DNA of 30,183 bases from Spirochaetia bacterium (GTDB lineage: Bacteria; Spirochaetota; Spirochaetia; Treponematales; Breznakiellaceae). The stretch's first letter is position 1; each line of letters opens with the position of its first letter. Positions 1 through 7,421 of the stretch are shown here, piece by piece. The DNA lies in assembly GCA_025997655.1 (NCBI GenBank), contig BNUW01000008.1, positions 1 through 30,183 on the forward strand. Reading direction: 5' to 3'. The position numbers and the translations under genes were made by a program. The notes beneath the pieces were generated by a model, which saw only the letters and a list, made by a program, of their open reading frames with translations, had not been told where the DNA came from and did no database searches.

Positions 1-1018
1 CCCGCAGCGTCTCCGTGGTCAGATGCTTGCGGTAATCCCGGTCAAACCGGAGCAGCATAACTTCCTCGCTCTTCGGATCATCGGCGTTCAATATAGTGCC
101 CTTGGATTCCACCTGGTCCTCAATATCCTCCAGCACTTCCGCATCAGCATCAACGTCCTCGGCGCCGGCATCTTCGGTCTCCGGTGACGCTTCACCTTCC
201 TCCGCCGGAGCCTTAGCCTCCGGGGCTTTGGCCTTGGCCTCCTCAGCAGGCTTTTCGCCCGCGCAGAGCAGAGTCATCGCTTCCTGCAAGGTGGAAACCA
301 TCCGGTACTCGGCATATTCTCTCCGCTTCGTCACAAATTGCCTGATAGACTCATCCGTGGTCAGGATCTGCAGGATTCGGCGTTTTGCTTTGGAAGCCTT
401 CAATAATAGACGCAGCAATTTTTCCAGTTTCCCAACATCGGCGCTTCCGCCCTTGAGATTGAGGTTGAGATCGCTGAGCATGATGATTATCCGGGGGATG
501 CTCATCTCATACAGGGTCAGCAGTTCCGTGATCCTATAATAGAGCATATCCAGCTTATCATGGTTAAGGCCCCGGGCAAGTTCGATGAACAGGATATCAC
601 CATTTACATGGACATCCATAATCCCGGCACTGGTATCAATCACATAGTTGACCCCCAGGAGTTCCGAAACGGTTTTGAACAGGGCATCCACTTTGAGGGG
701 CTTGGTAAATACCTTTTTTACCCCATAGGGGAGGAGTTCGATAATCTTTTCCTGGTCGATTTTTTGCGCCATGAGGATTACCGGAACTTTAACTGTATTT
801 GGATTGAGCTTTTTCCCCATTAAGACCTGCATATAGGAATCCCCCATGGGATAATCCAGGAGGATCAGGTCCGGAGATTCAAGGCGCATTTTTACGGCCG
901 CCTCTTTGCTATCGCCGGCGGTATCCGCCGCAACATCCCCTCTGTTTTCAAGGAATTTGGCTTTAAGGTATTCCCGTAAGAGGGGAGATTCATCAATAAT
1001 AAGAACGTTTTTTTTCAT
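1..1018 (-). CDS. Response regulator receiver protein, C-terminus cut by window edge
   Basis: The minus-strand reading frame opens at ATG 1018 and stays open to the window edge, giving at least 339 residues. The N-terminus (about 1-120) is a CheY-like receiver: acidic pair D9-E10, putative phospho-acceptor D55 in the strand LILLD, and the K106-P107 pair. The position usually held by Thr/Ser after strand 4 appears to be Ala (LMAQ, 82-85), which is atypical. Residues of about 125-230 form a second, unrecognised alpha/beta-looking region. It is followed by a low-complexity Ala/Glu/Pro/Asp linker and more sequence running out of the window. No known output domain was recognised, so the regulated process is unknown. 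There is no Shine-Dalgarno sequence ahead of ATG 1018. The gene diverges from the DJ-1-family gene. Confidence 0.8.
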   Translation of the reverse strand, partial: MKKNVLIIDESPLLREYLKAKFLENRGDVAADTAGDSKEAAVKMRLESPDLILLDYPMGDSYMQVLMGKKLNPNTVKVPVILMAQKIDQEKIIELLPYGVKKVFTKPLKVDALFKTVSELLGVNYVIDTSAGIMDVHVNGDILFIELARGLNHDKLDMLYYRITELLTLYEMSIPRIIIMLSDLNLNLKGGSADVGKLEKLLRLLLKASKAKRRILQILTTDESIRQFVTKRREYAEYRMVSTLQEAMTLLCAGEKPAEEAKAKAPEAKAPAEEGEASPETEDAGAEDVDADAEVLEDIEDQVESKGTILNADDPKSEEVMLLRFDRDYRKHLTTETLR

Positions 1019-1030
1019 AAGATTTTATTT

Positions 1031-1068
1031 GATATAGTATATCAGGAAAGTCGGTTTTTTGCTATACT
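1031..1068. promoter_or_regulatory. Divergent promoter region with a perfect 13-bp palindrome
   Basis: GATATAGTATATC (1031-1043) is a perfect odd palindrome. Read on the minus strand it contains TATACT (1041-1036), a good -10 for the response regulator. On the plus strand TGCTATACT (1060-1068) is an extended -10 for the DJ-1-family gene; no clear -35 accompanies it. The promoter assignments are inferred from motif and position. Confidence 0.45.
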
Positions 1069-1113
1069 TTTTAAAAGAATTTTGTGATTTTACGCACAAG
1101 AAAGGAATGAAAA

Positions 1114-1686
1114 ATGGTGAAACAAGCGCTTGTTTTTTTGGCCGATGGTTTTGAGGAGGTGGAAGCCATCACCCCCATTGATTATCTGCGGAGGGCCGGC
1201 ATTACGGTTACCACGGCAGCCATTTCAGGGGGCGAGATGGTTAAGGGCTCCCACGCGGTCGGTATCCTCGCCGATACCACCCTGGAAAAGCTGGCTCCCC
1301 AGGACACGGACTGGGACGCGGTGGTGCTCCCCGGCGGCGGTGTGGGTTCCGATAATCTCGCCGGGTCTGAGGGGGTGGGCAGCTTCGTCAAAGCTATGGC
1401 GGCGGCGGGCAAACTGGTCTGCGCCATCTGCGCAGCCCCGGCGGTGGTTCTGGCTCCCCTTGGTTTGCTAAAAGGCCGCCGGTTCACCTGTTACCCCGGC
1501 ATGGAGGACCGGACCTCCGGGTCCGCGGTTTCCGGTGCGGCCTGGTCTGCAGACCGGGTGGTGGTTGATGGCAACATTATCACCAGCAGGGGGGCGGGGA
1601 CCGCGGGGGAATTTGCCGCGGCGATTATCGGGAAGCTGGTAAGTGAGGCGGAGGCGGAGAAGGTGGCTGGGGCGGTGCTGCTTTAG
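1114..1686 (+). CDS. DJ-1/PfpI family protein (ThiJ/YajL-like)
   Basis: The 190-residue protein is collinear with the DJ-1 superfamily over its full length. It opens with ALVFLADGFEEVE, in which E17 matches the conserved Glu that orients the nucleophile. It has the VVLPGGG loop, and the nucleophile elbow VCAICAAPA places C106 as the reactive cysteine, the same number as in human DJ-1. SRGAGT near the C-terminus is also typical. Family members act as glyoxalase/deglycase-like or redox-sensing cytosolic proteins, and sequence alone does not choose between these. An AGGAATGA stretch a few bases upstream can serve as ribosome binding site. It appears monocistronic, followed by a 107-bp spacer. 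Confidence 0.9.
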   Translation: MVKQALVFLADGFEEVEAITPIDYLRRAGITVTTAAISGGEMVKGSHAVGILADTTLEKLAPQDTDWDAVVLPGGGVGSDNLAGSEGVGSFVKAMAAAGKLVCAICAAPAVVLAPLGLLKGRRFTCYPGMEDRTSGSAVSGAAWSADRVVVDGNIITSRGAGTAGEFAAAIIGKLVSEAEAEKVAGAVLL

Positions 1687-1756
1687 GAGTCTTCGTCCAA
1701 AATAGTACTTGCTAGCTGCCAGACAGTACTTTTTCATACTCTCTGTGCCTGATACC

Positions 1757-1786
1757 TTGTTTTGTCGATCTTTTATGGGGTATAGT
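1757..1786 (+). promoter_or_regulatory. Candidate sigma-70 type promoter of the broken nucleotidyltransferase
   Basis: TTGTTT (1757-1762) and TATAGT (1781-1786) are separated by 18 bp and lie just upstream of ATG 1794. The boxes are only partial consensus matches. Confidence 0.35.
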
Positions 1787-1793
1787 AAAAAGT

Positions 1794-2074
1794 ATGGAAC
1801 AGGTGGTACAGGCGGAGCTTGATATGCTTAAGCGTATAATCATACAAACAGTTCCCGTTGATCAGATTTTCCTTTTTGGCTCCTATGCCTATGGGACACC
1901 CCATAAAGATTCAGATCTGGAGTGGATATTGTGGTGAGCCGGCATAGCGCCTTTGGGCGGCGGAAAGAAGCCCCGGTGATTGAGCGGAAGATAGCGCAGG
2001 ACGGGCTTTGTATTTATGGAAAATCCCTGGTAAGCACACGTCAGCTTACATCTTGCGATTCGGTAGACGAATGA
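1794..2074 (+). pseudogene. Frameshifted MNT-type minimal nucleotidyltransferase
   Basis: The frame from ATG 1794 reads through the Pol-beta superfamily signature FLFGSYAYGTPHKDSDL and then hits TGA at 1935-1937 after 47 residues. The expected continuation is in another frame from 1922, reading VDIVV, then RRKEAPVIERKIAQDGLCIY, and ending at TGA 2072-2074. This looks like one small antitoxin-type nucleotidyltransferase of about 95 residues (MntA-like), broken by an indel between 1912 and 1930. The second Asp of the SDxD metal-binding pair falls at the break. No intact HEPN partner is next to it. It sits between a GC-rich housekeeping gene and the AT-rich island, so it may be a decayed toxin-antitoxin remnant. 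Confidence 0.7.
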
Positions 2075-2110
2075 CTATGATTATAGGTAATCAGCGCAAG
2101 GGGGCAGATA

Positions 2111-3175
2111 ATGTTTAAAAACCTTTCAATTTATAATTTTAAGGTACTAAAGGAATTGAAAGATGTTCCTCTTAATAAAATTACGCTTATTGGCGGGAAA
2201 AATAACACGGGGAAAACTACATTGTTGGAAGCTCTTTTTTTGTTGATTGACAGAAAAAATTCTCGCGTTTTAGAAAAATTTTTTATTTGGCGTGAATCTC
2301 CCGGAATTCTTCCTAATGCGGAGTATTTGTGGTTGCCATATTTTTACCGTTTTAATTTTTCTAATCACATTACGGTAGAAGCACTTGACGATACTGATAA
2401 AAAAGAAAAACTAAATATTGTATATCAAGAAAATTATACACCGAAAACACCGCTTCCTATGAACAATAACGGTTTTCTCTCACCTATGGGCGGAAACATG
2501 AACTGCCAGGCACTTTCTTTTACTCATACGATAAACGAACAAACTGATTATATAGCTCATTCACTTATACACAACAGTGGTGGTTATTACGCAGTCGAAA
2601 ATGATAGTGCCGATAAAGTTCCCCATGTATTTTTTGCTGTTTCACGTAAGGCTCACGACCCTGAAAATGTGCAACGATTAGGGCGGCTCGATAAAAACGA
2701 CGAGCAGGAGAAAATATTGGAATTGATGCGTATGTTTGAACCGAAATTGCAGCGGTTTCTGCCGATCAAAGAAGGACAAAATGACGTAATTTACGCGGAC
2801 TTTGGTAATAAATACAAGATTCCAATCTATGAGTTAGGTGATGGATTTTGTCGATGCTTTACTATCGGATTATCTCTTGTCGCTGATACTACCAACATAC
2901 TACTGATAGATGAAGTCGGCAGCGGCATTCGTCATTCTTTCCAAAAGGCTTTTTGGCAGTTTTTGATGAAAGCGTCAGCCGCCAATAATTGCCAAATTAT
3001 TGCGACGACTCACAGTTACGAAACGATAGAAGCGTTTTATGACGCAACAAATGAGAATGATTATGACGATGCTGCTTATATCCGTCTTGAAAAACAAGAT
3101 AATGAAGTTACTGCACATTATTTTGATTTAGATAGTCTTTGCAGAACATTATCCTCAAATTGGGATGTGCGTTAA
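2111..3175 (+). CDS. ABC-type AAA ATPase (OLD/PARIS AriA-like), putative defence protein
   Basis: The 354-residue protein starts with the RecF/SMC-type N-terminus FKNLSIYNFKVLKEL. A Walker A loop GGKNNTGKTT lies at 28-37. A signature-like ELGDG segment is near 241-245, Walker B ILLIDE at 263-268, and a switch histidine at 301 (ATTHSYE). This order is that of the AAA_15/AAA_21 ATPases of OLD, Gabija and PARIS. It is a cytosolic ATPase with no membrane segment. GGGGGCAGATA precedes the start. Its stop overlaps the ATG of the TOPRIM gene (TAATG), implying coupled translation. The gene is markedly AT-rich compared with flanking loci, suggesting transfer. The substrate is unknown; a phage-sensing role is inferred from family and neighbours. 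Confidence 0.85.
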   Translation: MFKNLSIYNFKVLKELKDVPLNKITLIGGKNNTGKTTLLEALFLLIDRKNSRVLEKFFIWRESPGILPNAEYLWLPYFYRFNFSNHITVEALDDTDKKEKLNIVYQENYTPKTPLPMNNNGFLSPMGGNMNCQALSFTHTINEQTDYIAHSLIHNSGGYYAVENDSADKVPHVFFAVSRKAHDPENVQRLGRLDKNDEQEKILELMRMFEPKLQRFLPIKEGQNDVIYADFGNKYKIPIYELGDGFCRCFTIGLSLVADTTNILLIDEVGSGIRHSFQKAFWQFLMKASAANNCQIIATTHSYETIEAFYDATNENDYDDAAYIRLEKQDNEVTAHYFDLDSLCRTLSSNWDVR

Positions 3176-3849
3176 TGGCAAAACGACCACTTAGAGACAA
3201 AGAAGAACCGTTAACCATTACCCAAAAAAAGATATTATTGGTTGAAGGATCAGATGATGTAAATTTCTTTAAACCGATGTTTACGGAAAAGAATATTGCA
3301 ACAATACAAATAATTCCTATGGAAGGTAAATATAACTTAAAAACTCTGATAAACGATTTGAAAGGTATTGCCGGATACGCTGATGTTAATGCAATTCTTA
3401 TTCTCCGTGATTCAGACAAATCTGCAAAATCAGAGAGTCAAAGTATTAATTCTGCTCTTAAATCAACAGGGCTAATTGATAAAGATATTGAACCGTTTAC
3501 TATTAAAGAATTTAATGGTAAACAAATTGGGTTTATGTTATTTCCAGGTTATGATGATAGCGGTAACTTATGTGAAACGGGCGCTATTGAAGACCTTTGT
3601 CTTAGAATTCTCACAGATCAACCTGTGGCCAAACAAGTTGGCGAATATTTCGCCGATTTTTTAAAAGATAAGACCAGAACATTGAGCCATGAAAATAAAA
3701 ACAGGCTGCATGCAACATTTTCATTTACAAATAAATATGTGGGGAAGAAGATAAAAGATGTGGCAAATGTGAATAGTTTTGATTTTAATTCACAATATCT
3801 CGTTCCTTTTTTAGATATTATTAAGAGAATTGAGTTAGTTGGAGAGTAA
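3175..3849 (+). CDS. TOPRIM-domain protein, DUF3226-like
   Basis: The 224-residue protein is taken from ATG 3175, which overlaps the ATPase stop by one base; an in-frame upstream ATG at 3139 lies inside the ATPase gene and is unlikely. Its TOPRIM fold is visible as LLVEGSDD with E24, a glycine turn, and LILRDSD with D79 and D81, the metal-binding DxD. GAIEDLCLRIL (137-146) is typical of the DUF3226 family. TOPRIM proteins paired with ABC ATPases are the nuclease or effector half in OLD- and PARIS-type systems (AriB is DUF4435, a related arrangement). Here the ATPase and TOPRIM are separate genes, as in PARIS. Nuclease activity is predicted, not shown. The gene is strongly AT-rich. Confidence 0.8.
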   Translation: MAKRPLRDKEEPLTITQKKILLVEGSDDVNFFKPMFTEKNIATIQIIPMEGKYNLKTLINDLKGIAGYADVNAILILRDSDKSAKSESQSINSALKSTGLIDKDIEPFTIKEFNGKQIGFMLFPGYDDSGNLCETGAIEDLCLRILTDQPVAKQVGEYFADFLKDKTRTLSHENKNRLHATFSFTNKYVGKKIKDVANVNSFDFNSQYLVPFLDIIKRIELVGE

Positions 3850-3855
3850 ACAATT

Positions 3856-5562
3856 ATGTCCATAAATAAACTAATCCTCGGTGACAACCTGGAAATCCTC
3901 AAATCCATAGAGTCAGACACCATAGACCTCATCTACCTTGACCCGCCTTTTTTCAGCAACCGTAATTACGAAGTTATCTGGGGAGATGCAGGGGAAATCC
4001 GCAGCTTTCAGGATAGATGGTCAGGAGGCATGGATCATTATATCGGGTGGTTAAAAGAACGGGTAGAAGAAATGCACCGCATCTTAAAACCCACCGGAAG
4101 TATTTTTCTGCATTGCGACTGGCACGCTAACGCAAATATCCGGGTAGATATTCTGGATAAAGTTTTTGGCATTGATAATTTTAAAGGTGAGATTATTTGG
4201 CAACGACACAATTCCCATAATGACGCTAAAAAGAAACTTGCAGTATTAACTGATACAATATGGTATTATACTAAATCGGACAAATGTACCTATAATTCAA
4301 TTTATGGCGCATTGAGTGAAAAATATACTGATAATTTTTATAAACATGATGATGGGGACGGAAAAGGTTTATATCGATTAGGAGATATGGCAAGCCCCAA
4401 TCCCCGGCCCAATATGATGTATGAATGGCAAGGTTTCCCTTTCCCTGATAAAGGCTGGCGATACGAAAAAGACACCATGCAAAAACTGCATAGCGAAGGA
4501 AAAATACATTATCCAACTGATGGTAAAGGGAATTATGACTTTACTAAACGACCTGCACTTAAACGTTATTTAAATGAACAAAAAGGCCAACTGCTTGGTA
4601 ATATTTGGACAGACATTCAAAATGTACAATCACAAGCAAAAGAGCGCATCGGCTACCCCACCCAAAAACCGGAAGCCCTCCTGGAACGCATCATCAAAAT
4701 GGCAAGCAACGAAGGCGACACCGTGCTTGACCCCTTTATGGGCGGCGGCACTACCATAGCCGTAGCGGAAAAACTAAATCGGCAGTGGATAGGCATAGAC
4801 CAATCGGCAATGGCGGTTAAAGTTACCGAGCTGCGTCTGCAAAAGCAGCAGGATTTGTTCAGCGCGCCCTATACCGTGCAACTGCACAAATACGACTATG
4901 ACACCCTCCGCTATAAAGACGCCTTTGCGTTTGAAGCATGGATTGTTCAGCAGTTCGGCGGGACCCCCAATACAAAACAACGGGGGGACATGGGGCTTGA
5001 CGGAAAAGCCGCCGACGGCGCGCCGATTCAGGTAAAACGCTCCGACAATATAGGCCGGAATGTAATCGACAATTTCAAATCCGCCGTAGAACGGTTCGAC
5101 AAAAATCTGTTTGAAAAGAACATCGCCGCCAAACAACCAATCGGTTATATTATTGCTTTTTCCTTCGGCAAAGGATCCATTGAAGAGGTTGCCCGCTTAA
5201 AAAACAAGGAAGATAGGATTATCCGCCTGATAACGGTCGAAGAAATTGTCCCCATAGCCGTGAAGCCCGCAATCGGCGTTCATATCAGCGAACTGGAAAA
5301 AGACGAAAAAGGTGTACGGAAAATAGAATTTGCCGCAGTAGGAGAAAGCGCAGCCGGTATTGAATTCTATAGCTGGGATTTTACATACGATGCGGAGAAA
5401 GGTTTTAAGCCGGAAGTTTTTATCGACAAGGAAGGGAAACAAATTTATTCATGCAAGGCGGGGCATTACAATATCGCCGTAAAAGTTGTAGATAATGACG
5501 GATTGGAGAATATTGAAGTAATCAAGCTGAAGATCAACGGGAAAGTAGAACGGGAAGAATAG
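3856..5562 (+). CDS. Beta-class DNA methyltransferase fused to Mrr-like nuclease domain and PKD-like tail
   Basis: The 568-residue protein has motif IV (DPPF, 29-32) before the AdoMet-binding motif I (DPFMGGGTT, 292-300), the circular order of beta-class N6-adenine/N4-cytosine methyltransferases. The roughly 140-250 segment between them is the likely target-recognition region. Residues of about 352-470 look like a PD-(D/E)XK domain of Mrr type, with E359, D382 and IQVK (Q392/K394). The last 70 residues, with SWDF and VKVVDNDGLE, resemble a PKD/Ig-like beta sandwich. A single-chain restriction-modification enzyme is therefore plausible. The gene starts 6 bp after the TOPRIM stop with GGAGAG upstream, so the three genes form one cassette. 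Catalytic competence and recognition sequence cannot be read from sequence. Confidence 0.85.
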   Translation: MSINKLILGDNLEILKSIESDTIDLIYLDPPFFSNRNYEVIWGDAGEIRSFQDRWSGGMDHYIGWLKERVEEMHRILKPTGSIFLHCDWHANANIRVDILDKVFGIDNFKGEIIWQRHNSHNDAKKKLAVLTDTIWYYTKSDKCTYNSIYGALSEKYTDNFYKHDDGDGKGLYRLGDMASPNPRPNMMYEWQGFPFPDKGWRYEKDTMQKLHSEGKIHYPTDGKGNYDFTKRPALKRYLNEQKGQLLGNIWTDIQNVQSQAKERIGYPTQKPEALLERIIKMASNEGDTVLDPFMGGGTTIAVAEKLNRQWIGIDQSAMAVKVTELRLQKQQDLFSAPYTVQLHKYDYDTLRYKDAFAFEAWIVQQFGGTPNTKQRGDMGLDGKAADGAPIQVKRSDNIGRNVIDNFKSAVERFDKNLFEKNIAAKQPIGYIIAFSFGKGSIEEVARLKNKEDRIIRLITVEEIVPIAVKPAIGVHISELEKDEKGVRKIEFAAVGESAAGIEFYSWDFTYDAEKGFKPEVFIDKEGKQIYSCKAGHYNIAVKVVDNDGLENIEVIKLKINGKVEREE

Positions 5563-5571
5563 GGGGTAATC

Positions 5572-5601
5572 ATGAAGAAAACGGGAGCTGCAAATGTCTA
5601 A
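5572..5601 (+). other. Mini-ORF (9 codons) overlapping the GNAT start
   Basis: ATG 5572 follows an AGGGGGT Shine-Dalgarno at good spacing and encodes MKKTGAANV, ending at TAA 5599-5601, just inside the GNAT gene. The GNAT start itself has only a weak GGGAG, so the mini-ORF may load ribosomes for it. Whether the peptide has any role is unknown. Confidence 0.35.
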
Positions 5602-6058
5602 CGATACGTATACTTTTACGAAAGCAACGCTACAGGACATCCCTTTCCTGGAAGATATGGAGAAGAGAATATATGTACATAATTACACCCCGTTTCATGG
5701 GGAAACATTAGTTACGTATCATATACAGTCAGGACAGATCAGGAAAGAGCTGGAAGAAAATATTGAACATTGTATTATCATGCGTTTAAACAAGGCGCCT
5801 ATAGGATTTTCAATCATTCTTGAAGATAAAATAAATGATATTATGATTGATGTTGCGTATCAACATAAATCGTATGGTTCTGCGTTATTAAAGTATGTAG
5901 AGGGTATATTATTTGAAAAATATGAAACAATAGAATTGCGAACCTATAAGACGAATGTAAACGCGGTTAAATTTTACGGTAAACATAATTGGATACAAAT
6001 CCCGCGGGGATTATTAGGTACTAATATAGCAACATTTCAAAAAAAGAGAGGCACATGA
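5594..6058 (+). CDS. GNAT family N-acetyltransferase
   Basis: The 154-residue protein shows the GNAT acetyl-CoA motif A as IDVAYQHKSYGSALL (Q/RxxGxA type). The C-terminal strand-helix YKTNVNAVKFYGKHNW is characteristic of RimI-like acetyltransferases. The substrate is unknown. The gene is AT-rich like the defence cassette, but its stop overlaps the next start by 4 bp (ATGA at 6055), coupling it to the GC-rich NeuB-family gene. Two readings remain open: cargo of the accessory island, or a sugar N-acetyltransferase that supplies the sialic-acid-like pathway of its downstream neighbour, as PseH does for pseudaminic acid. The short RimI-like form does not decide. Confidence 0.8.
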   Translation: MSNDTYTFTKATLQDIPFLEDMEKRIYVHNYTPFHGETLVTYHIQSGQIRKELEENIEHCIIMRLNKAPIGFSIILEDKINDIMIDVAYQHKSYGSALLKYVEGILFEKYETIELRTYKTNVNAVKFYGKHNWIQIPRGLLGTNIATFQKKRGT

Positions 6059-7191
6059 CCGATACCTCCTTCACTATAGACAGCGCAGACCATAGGTCTG
6101 TTTCCTACGGCCCCGGCCATGTCCTCATCATCGCGGAACTGGGAACCTCCCACGGCGGCTCGGCGGCAAAGGCACGGGAACTGGTTGACGCGGCGGCGGA
6201 GTCCGGGGCGGATTGCGTCAAATTCCAGATAGTTTATGCCGATGAAATCCTCCACCCCAACACCGGGGAAGTGGTTTTGCCCGGCGGCCGGATACGGCTC
6301 TATGATCGCTTTAAGCAGCTTGAGTGCGATATCGGCTTTTACGGGGACTTGAAGGACTACGCCGAGTCCCGGGGCCTCCTCTTCTTGGCCAGCCCCTTCG
6401 GTATTCGGAGCGCACAGGAACTGCGGAGTCTTAAGCCCCGTCTGCTGAAAGTCGCCTCCCCGGAGCTGAACTACACGGGCCTCCTTACGGAACTGGCATC
6501 CTATGGCCTTCCCTGCCTGCTGAGTACCGGGGTTTCCCGGTTGGCGGATATTGAGGCCGCACTGGAGATTTTCCCGCCCCGGCTTGCGTGCCTTCTCCAT
6601 TGCGTTACCGCGTATCCCGCCCCGGAGCATGACTACAATCTAAATATCCTGCCGAACCTGGCCGCCATATTCGGCTGTCCCGTGGGTGTCAGTGACCACA
6701 GCGCGGACCCGGAGATGGTCCCGTCACTGGCGGCGGCCGTGGGTGCGGCGGTTATCGAGAAGCACTTCTGCCTGAGCCGGGAGGATCCGGGCCTGGACGA
6801 CCCCATAGCCCAGCCCCCGGCGGACTTTACGCGTATGGTTCGGGCGGTGCGCACGGTGGAACCCTTGGTATTGATGGGAAGGGAGGCCGCCCTGGACGAG
6901 ATGCGGCGGGAGCGGGGCAGGGATGCCGTGAGCGCCGTCCTGGGGGATGGGATCAAGCGGCTGGCCCCATCGGAAGCTGCCAACTACGAGCGGACCAACC
7001 GTTCCATCCACGCGTTGCGGGACATACTCGCCGGGAGTACCCTGGAGCCCGGAGACTTCGCGGTACTGCGGACCGAAAAGATACTCCGGCCGGGGCTGCA
7101 TCCGTCCTGGGAACCGAAACTGGCGGGCAAAAAAACTACCCGGTTCATCCCTGCGGGGGAGGGGATACGGTTTGAGGATTTGCTCGGCTGA
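6055..7191 (+). CDS. NeuB-family sialic/nonulosonic acid synthase with SAF domain
   Basis: The 378-residue protein carries all NeuB landmarks in order: IIAELGTSHGG, VKFQ, ASPFG, LKVASPEL, LLHCVTAYP, GVSDHS and AAVIEKHF, making a TIM barrel of about 270 residues. A C-terminal SAF/antifreeze-like domain (from about NRSIHALRDI to the end) closes the active site in this family. These enzymes condense phosphoenolpyruvate with an N-acyl-hexosamine to make sialic, legionaminic or pseudaminic acid, or related spore-coat sugars (SpsE). The exact sugar cannot be told here. Related biosynthetic genes are absent from the window apart from the upstream GNAT. AGAGGC precedes the ATG. In spirochaetes such sugars could decorate flagellins or surface glycans, which is inference. 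Confidence 0.88.
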   Translation: MTDTSFTIDSADHRSVSYGPGHVLIIAELGTSHGGSAAKARELVDAAAESGADCVKFQIVYADEILHPNTGEVVLPGGRIRLYDRFKQLECDIGFYGDLKDYAESRGLLFLASPFGIRSAQELRSLKPRLLKVASPELNYTGLLTELASYGLPCLLSTGVSRLADIEAALEIFPPRLACLLHCVTAYPAPEHDYNLNILPNLAAIFGCPVGVSDHSADPEMVPSLAAAVGAAVIEKHFCLSREDPGLDDPIAQPPADFTRMVRAVRTVEPLVLMGREAALDEMRRERGRDAVSAVLGDGIKRLAPSEAANYERTNRSIHALRDILAGSTLEPGDFAVLRTEKILRPGLHPSWEPKLAGKKTTRFIPAGEGIRFEDLLG

Positions 7192-7210
7192 ACAAGGATT
7201 AAGAGAATTT

Positions 7211-7279
7211 AACCACGAACCACACGAATGACACGAATATTTTTGTGCTTTATTCGTGTGGTTCGTGTCATTCGTGGTT
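7211..7279. repeat. Long hairpin made of 9-bp CACGAA-type words (copy 1)
   Basis: The arms 7211-7239 and 7251-7279 are each 29 nt and pair except at two dinucleotides, with an 11-nt loop. Each arm reads AACCACGAA, two variable bases, ACACGAA, two variable bases, ACACGAATA. The variable pairs are CC then TG on the left, and TG then CC in the complement of the right arm, as if the words were swapped. It lies 20 bp after the NeuB-family stop and is followed by a T-rich stretch, so it could also act as a terminator. A related half-arm occurs at about 7340-7364. Confidence 0.75.
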
Positions 7280-7365
7280 GTTTTATCTTACTTCTTCGCT
7301 TTCGGCGTTTTGCGGTTTTTCCTCTTCATCCTAATTTGTAGTTCGTATGGTTCGTGTTTTTTTCA

Positions 7366-7393
7366 TTGCAAGATTCCCCAAATATGCTATACT
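7366..7393 (+). promoter_or_regulatory. Promoter of the molybdopterin operon
   Basis: TTGCAA (7366-7371) and an extended -10 TGCTATACT (7385-7393) are separated by 16 bp, predicting a very short leader of about 20 nt before ATG 7422. The leader contains the Shine-Dalgarno TTGAGGAGTG and leaves no room for a Moco riboswitch. Confidence 0.5.
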
Positions 7394-7421
7394 AAAAAGA
7401 TATACATTGAGGAGTGATTCG

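Noticed and set aside
96..823. Two plus-strand frames (96-539 and 560-823) opposite the response regulator
   Set aside because: The minus strand gives one continuous frame with a receiver domain; the plus frames are Ser-rich or unrecognisable shadows.
7394..7421. Moco riboswitch before moaC
   Set aside because: The predicted leader is only about 20 nt, far too short.
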